Origin: Sphingomonas sp. So64.6b
GTDB lineage: Bacteria; Pseudomonadota; Alphaproteobacteria; Sphingomonadales; Sphingomonadaceae
Reading direction: 5' to 3'
DNA length: 64,000 nucleotides
NCBI RefSeq assembly: GCF_014171475.1
Contig: NZ_CP048817.1
Coordinates: forward strand, 4,804,501-4,868,500
Shown here: positions 1-8,010 of the stretch, in pieces
Position numbering within the stretch: the first letter of the stretch is position 1
How the letters are laid out: each line of letters starts with the position of its first letter
The notes under the pieces: model-generated
Told to the model about the DNA's origin: nothing
Database searches by the model: none
The model's input: only the letters and a program-made list of their open reading frames with translations
Position numbers and translations under genes: made by a program

Positions 1-429
1 ATGCATTCGCCCGACCCGAAAAAGGGCCCGCATGGCGGCACCGGTTACAAGGCCGTGCTGACCGAAGTCTATGACTGGCTGGAGACGCGCATCGCCGCGG
101 CGGTCGCGGGCGGGATCGATCGTGCGAAGATCATTGTCGATCCGGGCATCGGTTTCGGTAAGTCGCTGCAGGACAATCTCGCCTTGCTGAATGGTCTTGC
201 GCTGTTTCATGGCCTTGGCTGCCCGATCATGCTGGGGGCGAGCCGCAAGCGGATGATCGGTGCGCTGTCCAATGAGGCACCAGCGGATCAGCGCTTGGGT
301 GGCTCGATCGCGCTGGCGATGAAAGGCGTGGAGGCCGGGGTGCAACTGCTCCGCGTGCACGATGTGGCCGAAACCGGTCAGGCGTTGAAGGTCTGGCGCG
401 GGCTAAAGGATCAGGCTTTGGTTGGATGA
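1..429 (+). CDS. folP: Dihydropteroate synthase, C-terminal part (5' end outside window)
   Basis: This is the C-terminal 142 residues of dihydropteroate synthase, which joins p-aminobenzoate to 6-hydroxymethyl-dihydropterin diphosphate in cytosolic folate synthesis. The sequence shows the family blocks in order: the internal MH motif at the window edge, DPGIGFGKS near residue 47, GASRKRMIG near residue 78 (pterin/diphosphate-binding SRK) and RVHDV near residue 117. The ATG at position 1 matches a conserved internal methionine, not the gene start, so the gene is truncated by the window edge. No partner folate gene is visible downstream. The call is secure. Confidence 0.93.
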   Translation: MHSPDPKKGPHGGTGYKAVLTEVYDWLETRIAAAVAGGIDRAKIIVDPGIGFGKSLQDNLALLNGLALFHGLGCPIMLGASRKRMIGALSNEAPADQRLGGSIALAMKGVEAGVQLLRVHDVAETGQALKVWRGLKDQALVG

Positions 430-474
430 GCTGGAGCGGTTTCGGGCCGAGTTGATCAACTGCTTCCGTTTGCC

Positions 475-561
475 CTGAGCCTGTCGAAGCCTGTCCTGAG
501 CGCCTGCCTTGGCAGGCCGTCGAAGGGGGCAAGCGCTACGCTTGGGCTTCGACAGGCTCAG
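475..561. repeat. Intergenic inverted repeat (REP-like)
   Basis: A 15-base unit, CTGAGCCTGTCGAAG at 475-489, returns as its exact reverse complement at 547-561, with a smaller related piece (GTCGAAGG) between. Elements carrying TTCGACAGGCTCAG are common intergenic repeats in sphingomonad genomes. It lies between the 3' end of folP and the 3' end of the DUF1772 gene, so it may act as a bidirectional terminator or simply be a REP sequence. It codes for nothing convincing. Confidence 0.6.
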
Positions 562-588
562 CCCGAACCGCGGCTGGAGTGATTTCAG

Positions 589-1023
589 TCAGCTCCAGCC
601 GCACTGCGCGACGGCATAAATCAGCATCGCCACCACACCGATCGCGGTGCGCCCGGCATGGAGCTGGCCCCAGCGATGCAGCATCGCGATCGTCTCGGGC
701 GATGCCTGGTCCAGCGGCGTGGCTTTCAGCCGGCCGTTGAGGTTCCAGATGACCAGAAAGGTATAGGCGATCGCCGACAGCATCACGACACCGCCGACGA
801 TCCACAATATACCGCCATCGATCAGCCCTGCCGCAATACCGAGCAGGCCAGAGATCACCGCAAGCCCCGCCTGCATCACCGTGCCGCGCGCATAAGCGGG
901 TTTCCACTGCGTCAGTTGCGCGCGTGCGTCGAGATACGCGCGTGCGGGATGTTCGACGGCAAGGATGTAGATCGCGGCGCCCGAAAACAGCGCGGCGGTG
1001 ACGAGTGCGGCGATACCCAGCAT
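589..1023 (-). CDS. DUF1772 (anthrone oxygenase-like) membrane protein
   Basis: A 144-residue integral membrane protein with about four hydrophobic segments and the general pattern of the DUF1772/anthrone-oxygenase family: an N-terminal helix beginning MLGIAALVTAALFSGAA, a central segment with long hydrophobic runs, and a C-terminal helix. The start at 1023 is preferred because GGGAGC lies just upstream; a longer frame to 1083 has no such site. It is divergent from the HEAT-repeat gene 84 bases away. The biochemical role is unknown for most bacterial members, so the function is not assigned beyond family. Confidence 0.6.
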   Translation of the reverse strand: MLGIAALVTAALFSGAAIYILAVEHPARAYLDARAQLTQWKPAYARGTVMQAGLAVISGLLGIAAGLIDGGILWIVGGVVMLSAIAYTFLVIWNLNGRLKATPLDQASPETIAMLHRWGQLHAGRTAIGVVAMLIYAVAQCGWS

Positions 1024-1107
1024 ATAAATGCTCCCGGTTAATGGGAAAGCGGTTGGGCAACAAAGCGACCCAGTTGCGGACATTTGATCTACGCGTACTA
1101 TCGAGCC

Positions 1108-1626
1108 ATGGTCGATCGATATTTACCCTCGTCAGAATTTTTGAATTATATATTGGCAGGTGAGGTCGCATTCGATCTCACCACGCTTGGACAGGCAAAT
1201 TTGAAGTGCCTGCTCACGCTGGTAACCGATGAAGATCGCGCGAACCGCGATTGGGCTGCTTTCCTAATTGCCGGCTTGTCCCTAGACACTGAGGAAATAC
1301 GTCTCGCGCTTATTACGGCTGCCGACGATGCAGACCACGATACTCGAGACGAAGCAATCGTTGGTCTGGCACGGAGAGATCGCGCAGCGGCGCTTGAACG
1401 CCTTCGCCCCCTGCTTGAGGAAGAAATTGGCCTGGTATTGTTGGAGGCTGCCACAATCTTAGGCGACCGCAGCCTCATTTCCGCGCTCAAGGAAATCGAA
1501 AGTTGGGAAGGAGATGACGATGCCGTTCGGGAGCAATTACGGCTCGCGTTAGCTGCGTGTGAAGCTGGGGTGGGGCACGACGTGGCAGGTCACGACCTCG
1601 TCTATCAGCACAGACTCAGCGAGTAA
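1108..1626 (+). CDS. HEAT-repeat-like hypothetical protein
   Basis: A 172-residue, acidic, helix-rich protein. The middle part (roughly residues 35-150) has paired amphipathic helices with the D-x-x-x-R-x-x-A/A-x-x-x-L spacing typical of HEAT/PBS-lyase repeats, so it is probably a protein-binding scaffold. There is no signal peptide or membrane segment. The ATG at 1108 is chosen over an upstream TTG at 1084. The first part is visibly richer in A and T than the neighbours (codons such as ATA, TTG, TTA, GAA), which hints at a transferred or poorly expressed gene. No function is assigned. Confidence 0.6.
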   Translation: MVDRYLPSSEFLNYILAGEVAFDLTTLGQANLKCLLTLVTDEDRANRDWAAFLIAGLSLDTEEIRLALITAADDADHDTRDEAIVGLARRDRAAALERLRPLLEEEIGLVLLEAATILGDRSLISALKEIESWEGDDDAVREQLRLALAACEAGVGHDVAGHDLVYQHRLSE

Positions 1627-1691
1627 GCCGAAGGTGTCGGACATCGGCTAACCACCATAGCATCGGGCCTCGCTGTTGATTGGGGCGCGGC

Positions 1692-2393
1692 CTACGAACC
1701 AAACTTCGCCTTCAGCTTCGGCCCGGTCAGCGATTTCAAAGCATCCTTGCCGATCCACCGCTCAGTTCGTTCGTCGGACGCGGCAAGCCGTTCAGCCAGT
1801 TCGGTCGCCGCGCGGTTCAACACGACGTTACGCTCGCCGATTGCGCGCAATGCCCAGCTCACGCCTTTCTTGACGAAGTTGCGCGGGTCGGTCGCCGCCG
1901 CTTCGATCAGCGGCAGGCAGGCGAGGAATGGCGCGTTCGGCGCCTTGCGATCATGCAGCGCGACGCTCGCAAGCAGCGCGAACGCGGCGCGGCGGCCGAA
2001 CTCGTCGTTCAGCCGGCTCCAGTCGCGGACCTTGTCCAGCGCATGCGGCGTTCGATCGAACAGGTTGAAGCACAGAGCGTCGCAGAGCGCCCAATTGTCG
2101 AAATCGCCGCGCCACGCGTCCATGATTTCCGGCGTCGTCAGCACCGGATCGGCGATCAGTGAAACGAGCAGCCGCGCCTCGTAAATGTCGCTCGCCCAGA
2201 GGGCGAGCGCGAGAGGATGATCGCGCCCGAGCCGCTTCGCGATGGCCTTGATGTCGGCCATGCGCACTCCGATCGCGGTCGGTGCGATGATGCCGTATCG
2301 CGGCGCCAGATCGTCGCGATAGCCCGCATCCGCATGCTGCCGCAGATCGGCAATGACCGATGCGATCCGGTCGTCCATCGCTGAAATGGTCAT
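1692..2393 (-). CDS. DNA alkylation repair protein (AlkD-like)
   Basis: A 233-residue all-helical protein of the AlkC/AlkD family, HEAT-like DNA glycosylases that excise N3- and N7-alkylpurines. Visible family features are the N-terminal GVRMADIKAIAKRLG helix, the acidic DFDNWALCDALC segment near residue 100 (its Asp and Trp match the catalytic-cleft positions of AlkD), and the later KKGVSWALRAIG helix. The start at 2393 gives MTISAMDDR; a second ATG at 2378 is possible. The coding region stands alone, with a repeat-bearing non-coding stretch upstream. Family assignment is firm; substrate range is not known. Confidence 0.82.
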   Translation of the reverse strand: MTISAMDDRIASVIADLRQHADAGYRDDLAPRYGIIAPTAIGVRMADIKAIAKRLGRDHPLALALWASDIYEARLLVSLIADPVLTTPEIMDAWRGDFDNWALCDALCFNLFDRTPHALDKVRDWSRLNDEFGRRAAFALLASVALHDRKAPNAPFLACLPLIEAAATDPRNFVKKGVSWALRAIGERNVVLNRAATELAERLAASDERTERWIGKDALKSLTGPKLKAKFGS

Positions 2394-2593
2394 GCCCGAT
2401 CCTAGCCGGTCGCCTCGAACGGAGTCGAGAAACACGCGATATTTCTTGGTTCGATTCGCGTCGCTCGACGGGCTCGTCACCGCTGCTCGCCGATTCACAT
2501 TTCGCGCGTCACGGGCGAAAGCCTGTCCAACAGATATGTTGAATCGACCAGACCCGGAAGCGAGCAGACCATGCCCCAAAGTTTTTCCCGATC

Positions 2594-2718
2594 TTCCCGC
2601 AGCACATTGGCGAAATTCCCGTGCCGCTCCATCAAAATTCCCGCAGAATTTCCCGTAAATTCCCGCAGCGCGCGCGAAAAAGCGTTTGCCGCAAAATTTC
2701 CCGCAGCGCCGGGAATTC
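2594..2718. repeat. Cluster of short TTCCCGCAG-type repeats
   Basis: Within the 390-base gap 2394-2783 the unit TTCCCGCAG or a close variant occurs at about 2594, 2616, 2637, 2649, 2659 and 2696, most copies preceded by AA or AAA, and a mirror GGGAATTCGGG follows at 2711. Spacing is irregular, so this is neither a satellite nor a CRISPR array. It lies between the 3' end of the response-regulator gene and the 5' end of the alkD-like gene. I see no gene in this gap; an open frame across it on the minus strand merely translates the repeats. Confidence 0.5.
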
Positions 2719-2783
2719 GGGAGGGCGATCGATCGGGCGAGTGCCAGACGATAGCGCTTGAATCGCTTGGTCCTGAACCGCCC

Positions 2784-4208
2784 TCACGCCGCGGCGTTGT
2801 CGATCCCGAGTTCACCGAGCTTGCGATACAAGGTCGAGCGCCCGATCCCGAGCCGCCGCGCGACCTCGGTCATGCGGCCGCGATAATGGCCGATGGCGAG
2901 GCGGATGACATCGGCCTCGATCTCCTCCAGCGCGCGCAGATTGCCGTCGGCATGGAACAGGGTGACGCCGCCGCTGGTCGCCATCGGCGATGGCCCCGGC
3001 GTGGTGTGGCGCTGCGCGCCGAGTGCCGCGATCTGCGGGAAATCGGCGCGGGTCAGCGCGGCGCCGTCGCACAGCACGGCGGCGCGGAACAGCGCGTTCT
3101 GCAATTGGCGGACATTGCCCGGCCAGTCATATTGGCCAAGCAGCGCCAGCGCATCGTCCGTGATGCCGAGCGGGCGAAGCCCCGGCTGCTGCGCGATCCG
3201 CGCGAGCAGATGGCGAGCGAGCGCGGGGATGTCGCCGGTGCGTTCGCGAAGCGGCGGGATTGTCACCTGCACGACGTTGAGCCGGTAATAGAGATCCTCG
3301 CGGAACCGGCCCGCCTCGACTTCCTCGATCAGCCTTTTGTTGGTCGCGGCGATGACGCGGACATCGACTTCGCGGGTATGGCGCGCGCCGATCGACTGGA
3401 TCTCGCCCGATTGCAGCACGCGGAGCAATTTGACCTGAGCTTCGATCGGCATCTCGCCGACTTCGTCGAGGAACAATGTTCCGCCATCGGCCTCCTGGAA
3501 GCGGCCGATCTTGCGTTCGAACGCGCCGGTAAAGGCGCCTTTCTCGTGCCCGAACAGCTCGCTCTCGACCAGATTGGCGGGGATCGCGCCGCAATTGACC
3601 GTGATCATCGGCTTCTTGCCGCGCGGGGAGGCGGCATGGACCGCTTCGGCGACGACTTCCTTGCCGACGCCGCTTTCACCTTCGAGGAGCACCGCGACAC
3701 GCGCCCGTGCCGCCTTGGCGGCGATCGCCAGCGCAGCGCGGAAATCGGGCGCCGAGCCGACGATCTCGTCGAACGCGAGCAGCGCCGGGATCTTTTCGGT
3801 CAGCGGACGCAATTCGCCCGATGTCTTGCCCGTCACCGCCGCGTCGAGCGCGGCGAGCAGGCGTTCCGGGGCGAGCGGCTTGACCAGGAAATCGGTCGCG
3901 CCGGCGCGCATTGCACCGACCGCTTGCGCGACCGATCCGTTGGCGGTGAGCATGAGCAAGGGGAGCGCCGGGCGGCGCTCGCGAATCTCGGCGATCAGCG
4001 CGCTGGCATCGGCCTCGGGCGCCCAATGGTCGAGCAGGATCGCATCGAGCTGCATGCCGTCCTGCGTGCCGAGCATGGCGATCGCCATTTCGCCGTCCTG
4101 CGCGAACACCGCGCGCCAGCCGCGGCGCGCGGCAAGCGCGGCGACGAGTCGGCGCTGCGCCGGTTCGTCGTCGATCAGCATCAGCAGGCGCTGTCCGTTG
4201 CGCGTCAT
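2784..4208 (-). CDS. NtrC-family sigma-54-dependent response regulator
   Basis: A 474-residue cytosolic activator with three domains. The receiver (1-120) has an acidic pair at residues 13-14, the likely phospho-acceptor Asp60 in LLDHWAP, Thr88 and Lys110. The AAA+ sigma-54 interaction domain (about 145-375) has Walker A GESGVGKE at 177-184, the sigma-54 contact loop GAFTGA at 224-229 and Walker B GTLFLDE at 243-249. A Fis-type helix-turn-helix follows (about 435-470, [14 protein letters not shown]). It should activate sigma-54 promoters when phosphorylated. No histidine kinase lies beside it, so the signal is unknown; it is divergent from the oxidase subunit/pnt operon. Confidence 0.9.
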   Translation of the reverse strand: MTRNGQRLLMLIDDEPAQRRLVAALAARRGWRAVFAQDGEMAIAMLGTQDGMQLDAILLDHWAPEADASALIAEIRERRPALPLLMLTANGSVAQAVGAMRAGATDFLVKPLAPERLLAALDAAVTGKTSGELRPLTEKIPALLAFDEIVGSAPDFRAALAIAAKAARARVAVLLEGESGVGKEVVAEAVHAASPRGKKPMITVNCGAIPANLVESELFGHEKGAFTGAFERKIGRFQEADGGTLFLDEVGEMPIEAQVKLLRVLQSGEIQSIGARHTREVDVRVIAATNKRLIEEVEAGRFREDLYYRLNVVQVTIPPLRERTGDIPALARHLLARIAQQPGLRPLGITDDALALLGQYDWPGNVRQLQNALFRAAVLCDGAALTRADFPQIAALGAQRHTTPGPSPMATSGGVTLFHADGNLRALEEIEADVIRLAIGHYRGRMTEVARRLGIGRSTLYRKLGELGIDNAAA

Positions 4209-4367
4209 TCGGCCATACCCAAATTCCCTCGTTCACGGGTAACCTTAACGACGCCGGGTAAAGACGGGCTTAAACTGCCCCCTAATGAGACAGGTGGGAC
4301 GGGACTTGAGGGACGGCGCGTGGCCCGCTAAGCGCAATCGGGGAACCGACAACCAGGGAACAAGATC

Positions 4368-4493
4368 ATGGCCGGCAACAGTGATATGAAGGCGCACGAG
4401 GCGACCTATCACAGCATCATCAGCTTGCTGAAATGGGGCGCTGTCGCCTGTGCCGTGATCGCAGCCGCGGTCATCTGGCTGATCGCCGGCTAG
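4368..4493 (+). CDS. aa3-type cytochrome c oxidase subunit IV-like small protein
   Basis: A 41-residue protein with a polar N terminus (MAGNSDMKAHEATYHSII) and one C-terminal membrane helix ending in IWLIAG. The pattern K-A-H-E-x-T-Y-x-x-F/I followed by a single helix is that of the bacterial aa3-oxidase subunit IV family (COX4_pro_2), a small accessory subunit of the respiratory terminal oxidase in the inner membrane. CAGGGAA lies 8-14 bases upstream as a ribosome-binding site. It is six bases ahead of pntAA, an arrangement that probably makes it the first gene of the pnt operon. Confidence 0.82.
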   Translation: MAGNSDMKAHEATYHSIISLLKWGAVACAVIAAAVIWLIAG

Positions 4494-4499
4494 ACGCGG

Positions 4500-5621
4500 G
4501 TGAAGATCGCAGTCCTCAAGGAACAAGCCCCGGGCGAGCGACGCGTTGCCGCGACGCCGGAAACGGTCAAGAAATTCATCGCGCTCGGCGCCGAGATGGC
4601 GGTCGAAAGCGGCGCGGGTGAGGCGGCGTCGATCGCCGACACGCAATATGCCGAAATGGGCGCGACGGTCGGCACGCGCGCCGCGACGCTGAAAGGCGCC
4701 GACGTCATCCTCGGCGTGCAGGGACCCGATCCGGCATTGATCGGCGGCGCCGCGCCTGGCGCATGGCTGGTGGCGGGGCTCAATCCGTTTGGGGAGCGGG
4801 CGCGGGTCGATGCCTATGCCGCGGCCGGGGTCGAGGCGCTGGCGATGGAGTTCATGCCGCGTATCACGCGTGCGCAGTCGATGGACATCCTGTCCTCGCA
4901 ATCGAACCTTGCCGGTTACAAGGCGGTGCTCGACGCCGCGTCCGAATATGGCCGCGCCTTTCCGATGATGATGACGGCGGCCGGTACGATCTCCGCCGCG
5001 CGCGTCTTCGTAATGGGCGTCGGCGTTGCCGGCCTTCAGGCGATCGCCACCGCGCGCCGCCTCGGTGCACAGGTCTCGGCGACCGACGTGCGCAGCGCGA
5101 CCAAGGAGCAGATCCAGTCGCTCGGCGCCAAGCCGATCTTCGTCGAGAATGTCGCCGGGATCGAAGGCGAAGGCTCGGGCGGTTACGCTGGTGAGATGTC
5201 GCCCGAATATCAGGCGGCGCAGGCCGAGCTGGTCTCCGGCCATATCGCCAAGCAGGACATCGTCATCACCACCGCGCTGATCCCGGGTCGCCCCGCGCCA
5301 CGTCTCATCTCGGCGGCGCAGGTCGCGAGCATGAAGCCGGGCAGCGTGATCGTCGACCTCGCGGTCGAAGCCGGCGGCAATGTCGAAGGCGCGGTCGCGG
5401 GCGAAGTCGTGACGATCGGCGGCGTCAAGATCGTCGGCCACAAGAACGTCGCCGGCCGCCTCGCGGCGGATGCCTCGGCGCTGTTCTCACGCAACCTGTA
5501 CAATTTCCTCAGCGCCTTCTGGGACAAGGAAACCGGCAAGCCGGTGCTCGACGATGAAATCGGCGACGCGATCCGGCTGACCAGGGGTGGCCAGGTGGTG
5601 AATGCGCGGCTGACGGCCTGA
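4500..5621 (+). CDS. pntAA: NAD(P) transhydrogenase subunit alpha 1 (soluble NAD(H)-binding part)
   Basis: A 373-residue cytosolic domain I of the proton-translocating transhydrogenase, which binds NADH and passes hydride to NADP+ in the membrane-bound partner. It begins at GTG 4500 with MKIAVLKEQAPGERRVAATP, the family's N terminus, and carries the nucleotide-binding GVGVAGLQAIATARRLGAQV fold near residue 175 and the mobile-loop region after residue 220. The split into alpha 1, alpha 2 and beta is the Rhodospirillum-type arrangement; the other two subunits follow at 5992 and 6400. The enzyme supplies NADPH at the expense of the proton gradient. Confidence 0.95.
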   Translation: MKIAVLKEQAPGERRVAATPETVKKFIALGAEMAVESGAGEAASIADTQYAEMGATVGTRAATLKGADVILGVQGPDPALIGGAAPGAWLVAGLNPFGERARVDAYAAAGVEALAMEFMPRITRAQSMDILSSQSNLAGYKAVLDAASEYGRAFPMMMTAAGTISAARVFVMGVGVAGLQAIATARRLGAQVSATDVRSATKEQIQSLGAKPIFVENVAGIEGEGSGGYAGEMSPEYQAAQAELVSGHIAKQDIVITTALIPGRPAPRLISAAQVASMKPGSVIVDLAVEAGGNVEGAVAGEVVTIGGVKIVGHKNVAGRLAADASALFSRNLYNFLSAFWDKETGKPVLDDEIGDAIRLTRGGQVVNARLTA

Positions 5622-5622
5622 T

Positions 5623-5982
5623 ATGGGCATCCTCAACGCCACCGCGGCCGACCCGCGCGAGCTGATCGACAAGCATGGCGAGGCGCTGACCGATGGCGAG
5701 ACGATCTATTTCGTCTACAAGACGATCCGCGACTATATCGCCTTCACCAACTGGCGCGTGCTGTACATCAATGTGCAGGGCATCACCGGCAGCAAGCGCG
5801 AATTCCTGACCGTGCCGTACCGCTCGATCACTGCCTTCGCGGTCGAGACGGCGGGGACGTTCGATCTCGATGCCGAGATCAAGATCTTCCTGTCCGGCCA
5901 TGAACCGATCGAATTCAAGGTGGGGCGCAATACCGATATGCGTGGGCTGCAGAGCTTTCTGGCGCAGAAGATGGACCGTTAG
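5623..5982 (+). CDS. Bacterial PH-domain protein inside the pnt operon
   Basis: A 119-residue soluble protein matching the bacterial pleckstrin-homology fold (bPH_1 type): alternating strands such as TIYFVYKTIRDYIAFTNWRVLYIN, a central YRSITAFAVET segment, and a C-terminal helix RGLQSFLAQKMDR. It starts one base after the pntAA stop and ends nine bases before pntAB, so it is translated with the transhydrogenase. Bacterial PH proteins usually form oligomeric rings; a link to transhydrogenase is not established. Its position within the operon is the odd feature. Confidence 0.75.
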   Translation: MGILNATAADPRELIDKHGEALTDGETIYFVYKTIRDYIAFTNWRVLYINVQGITGSKREFLTVPYRSITAFAVETAGTFDLDAEIKIFLSGHEPIEFKVGRNTDMRGLQSFLAQKMDR

Positions 5983-5991
5983 GGGATAATC

Positions 5992-6294
5992 ATGGACTTC
6001 ATCGCAATCCTGTCGGTCTTCGTGATGGCCTGTTTCGTCGGCTATTATGTCGTCTGGTCGGTCACCCCGGCACTGCACACGCCGCTGATGGCGGTGACCA
6101 ATGCGATCTCGTCGGTAATCATCGTCGGCGCCTTGATCGCCAGCGCCGCAGCAGGCTCGGCGACGTCGAAATGGCTCGGGCTGATCGCGGTCGCGCTGGC
6201 CAGCGTGAACATCTTCGGCGGCTTCGCGGTGACGCGACGAATGCTGGCGATGTACAAAAAGAAGGACCGGCCGGCGGAGGTCAAACAGGGATAG
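5992..6294 (+). CDS. pntAB: NAD(P) transhydrogenase subunit alpha 2 (membrane part)
   Basis: A 100-residue inner-membrane subunit with three hydrophobic helices: residues 3-25, the region around the PLMAVTNAISSVIIVGALI signature (about 31-50), and about 60-85. The TNAISS sequence is highly conserved in transhydrogenase alpha 2 and contributes to the proton channel. A short lysine-rich tail follows. GGGGATA lies upstream of the ATG at 5992. It works with PntAA and PntB. Confidence 0.93.
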   Translation: MDFIAILSVFVMACFVGYYVVWSVTPALHTPLMAVTNAISSVIIVGALIASAAAGSATSKWLGLIAVALASVNIFGGFAVTRRMLAMYKKKDRPAEVKQG

Positions 6295-6300
6295 CCGTCA

Positions 6301-6375
6301 CTCCAGCGAAAGCTGGAGTCTCAAGCGGGTTTGTTCCGCGCGAGCAACGGGAAGATGCCGGCCTTCGCTGGCATG
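6301..6375. repeat. REP-like double hairpin between pntAB and pntB
   Basis: CTCCAGCGAAAGCTGGAG at 6301-6318 folds as a perfect 7-base-pair stem with a GAAA loop, and ATGCCGGCCTTCGCTGGCAT at 6355-6374 forms a second stem of the same kind. Paired elements of this look (AAAGCTGGAGTC and GGCCTTCGCTGGCATGACG) are common interspersed repeats in sphingomonads and related alphaproteobacteria. A longer pntB frame from 6331 would translate through it, so the repeat argues for the later start at 6400. It could stabilise the pntAB end of the transcript. Confidence 0.65.
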
Positions 6376-6399
6376 ACGAATTTAGGGGCGGTTGTTGAG

Positions 6400-7866
6400 A
6401 TGGAACACATAGCAGTAAATCCTTGGGTCGCCTTGGCCTATCTCGTCGCGGGGGTGTGTTTCATTCTCGCGCTGCGTGGCCTGTCCTCGCCGTCCACATC
6501 GCAACGCGGCAATCGCCTCGGCATGATCGGCATGGCGATCGCAATGGTAACGACGCTGGTCACGCATGTGCCGATCGACTTCAACCCACCAGTTGTGGCG
6601 GGTTATATATCCGAACCGATCTTCGACACGATCACGATGCTGGAAATCCTGGGCGCCATCGCGATCGGTGGTGCGATCGGTCTGGTCACCGCGCGCAAGA
6701 TCGCCATGACCGACATGCCGCAGCTGGTTGCGGCGTTCCACTCGCTGGTCGGCATGGCCGCGGTGCTGGTCGCGGCGGCTGCCTATCTCAACCCGGAGGC
6801 GTTCGGCATTCTTGGGCCCGACGGCCATATCCTGACCGTCAGCAAGATCGAGATGGGCCTTGGCGTCGCGATCGGCGCAATCACCTTTTCGGGCTCGGTC
6901 ATCGCTTTCCTGAAGCTCAACGGCAATATGGGCGGCAAGCCGATCATGCTGCCCGCACGGCACGTCATCAATCTCGCGGTGCTCGCCGGGATCGTCGGGC
7001 TGGTCGGCTATTTCACTCAGGACGAGAGCGCCTGGGTGTTCTGGACGATCACCGGCCTGAGCTTCGCGATCGGTTTCCTGCTGATCATCCCGATCGGCGG
7101 CGCCGACATGCCGGTCGTGGTGTCGATGCTCAACTCCTATTCGGGCTGGGCGGCGGCAGCGATGGGCTTCACGCTGCACAACACCGCGATGATCATCACC
7201 GGCGCCTTGGTCGGATCGTCGGGCGCGATCCTCAGCTACATCATGTGCAAGGCGATGAACCGCAGCTTCATCAGCGTCATCGCCGGCGGCTTTGGCGGAG
7301 ACACCAGCGGCGCAGGCGGTGCGGCGGCGAGCGATCGGCCATGGAAGCGCGGTTCGGCCGAGGATGCGGCGTTCCTGCTGCAACAGGCCGAACAGGTCAT
7401 CATCGTGCCCGGTTACGGCATGGCGGTGGCGCAGGCACAGCATGCGCTGCGCGAGATGGGCGACAAGCTCAAGGAGCATGGCGTGCGCGTGAAATATGCC
7501 ATCCACCCGGTCGCCGGGCGCATGCCCGGACACATGAACGTGCTGCTCGCCGAAGCGAACGTGCCTTATGACGACGTGTTCGAGCTGGAGGACATCAACA
7601 GCGAGTTCGCGCAGACCGATGTCGCCTTCGTGATCGGCGCCAATGACGTGACTAATCCGGCGGCGAAGACCGACAAGAGCTCGCCGATCTATGGCATGCC
7701 GGTGCTCGATGTGGAAAAGGCCAAGACGGTGCTGTTCATCAAGCGATCGATGGGCGGCGTCGGTTATGCCGGTGTCGACAACGATGTCTTCTACATGGAC
7801 AACACCATGATGCTGCTCGCCGACGCCAAGAAGATGGTCGAGGAAATCGTCAAGTCTCTCGATTGA
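6400..7866 (+). CDS. pntB: NAD(P) transhydrogenase subunit beta
   Basis: A 488-residue subunit with an N-terminal domain of about nine membrane helices and a C-terminal NADP(H)-binding domain III (from about residue 310). Domain III shows IVPGYGMAVAQAQHAL, HPVAGRMPGHMNVLLAEANV, GANDVTNPAA and the final KRSMGGVGYAGVDN, all invariant blocks around the NADP site. The start at 6400 (MEHIAVNPWVALAYL) is chosen because the upstream extension only encodes the repeat. With PntAA and PntAB it makes a complete enzyme in the inner membrane. Confidence 0.95.
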   Translation: MEHIAVNPWVALAYLVAGVCFILALRGLSSPSTSQRGNRLGMIGMAIAMVTTLVTHVPIDFNPPVVAGYISEPIFDTITMLEILGAIAIGGAIGLVTARKIAMTDMPQLVAAFHSLVGMAAVLVAAAAYLNPEAFGILGPDGHILTVSKIEMGLGVAIGAITFSGSVIAFLKLNGNMGGKPIMLPARHVINLAVLAGIVGLVGYFTQDESAWVFWTITGLSFAIGFLLIIPIGGADMPVVVSMLNSYSGWAAAAMGFTLHNTAMIITGALVGSSGAILSYIMCKAMNRSFISVIAGGFGGDTSGAGGAAASDRPWKRGSAEDAAFLLQQAEQVIIVPGYGMAVAQAQHALREMGDKLKEHGVRVKYAIHPVAGRMPGHMNVLLAEANVPYDDVFELEDINSEFAQTDVAFVIGANDVTNPAAKTDKSSPIYGMPVLDVEKAKTVLFIKRSMGGVGYAGVDNDVFYMDNTMMLLADAKKMVEEIVKSLD

Positions 7867-8010
7867 TACGAGTTTCTGGCTCGTGTGAACCGGGTTTCGG
7901 GCAAATTGCATGTTCGGCGGACGATTAGGTCCATTATGGACGAGGTCGGCTCCCGCACGCACTGTAAATTACGTAGTTTGCGAACGGGCTAAGCTATCAA
8001 GCGGGGCGGA

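Noticed and set aside
2594..2718. CRISPR array
   Set aside because: The repeated word is only nine bases and spacing is irregular; no cas gene is present.
2571..4331. 586-residue plus-strand open frame
   Set aside because: It is antisense to the NtrC-type regulator, whose domains are unmistakable; its composition (Arg/Asp/Ala-rich, no domain) is typical of antisense frames in GC-rich DNA.
6382..7962. 526-residue minus-strand open frame
   Set aside because: Antisense to pntB; rich in His/Arg/Asp with no fold, an artefact of codon bias.
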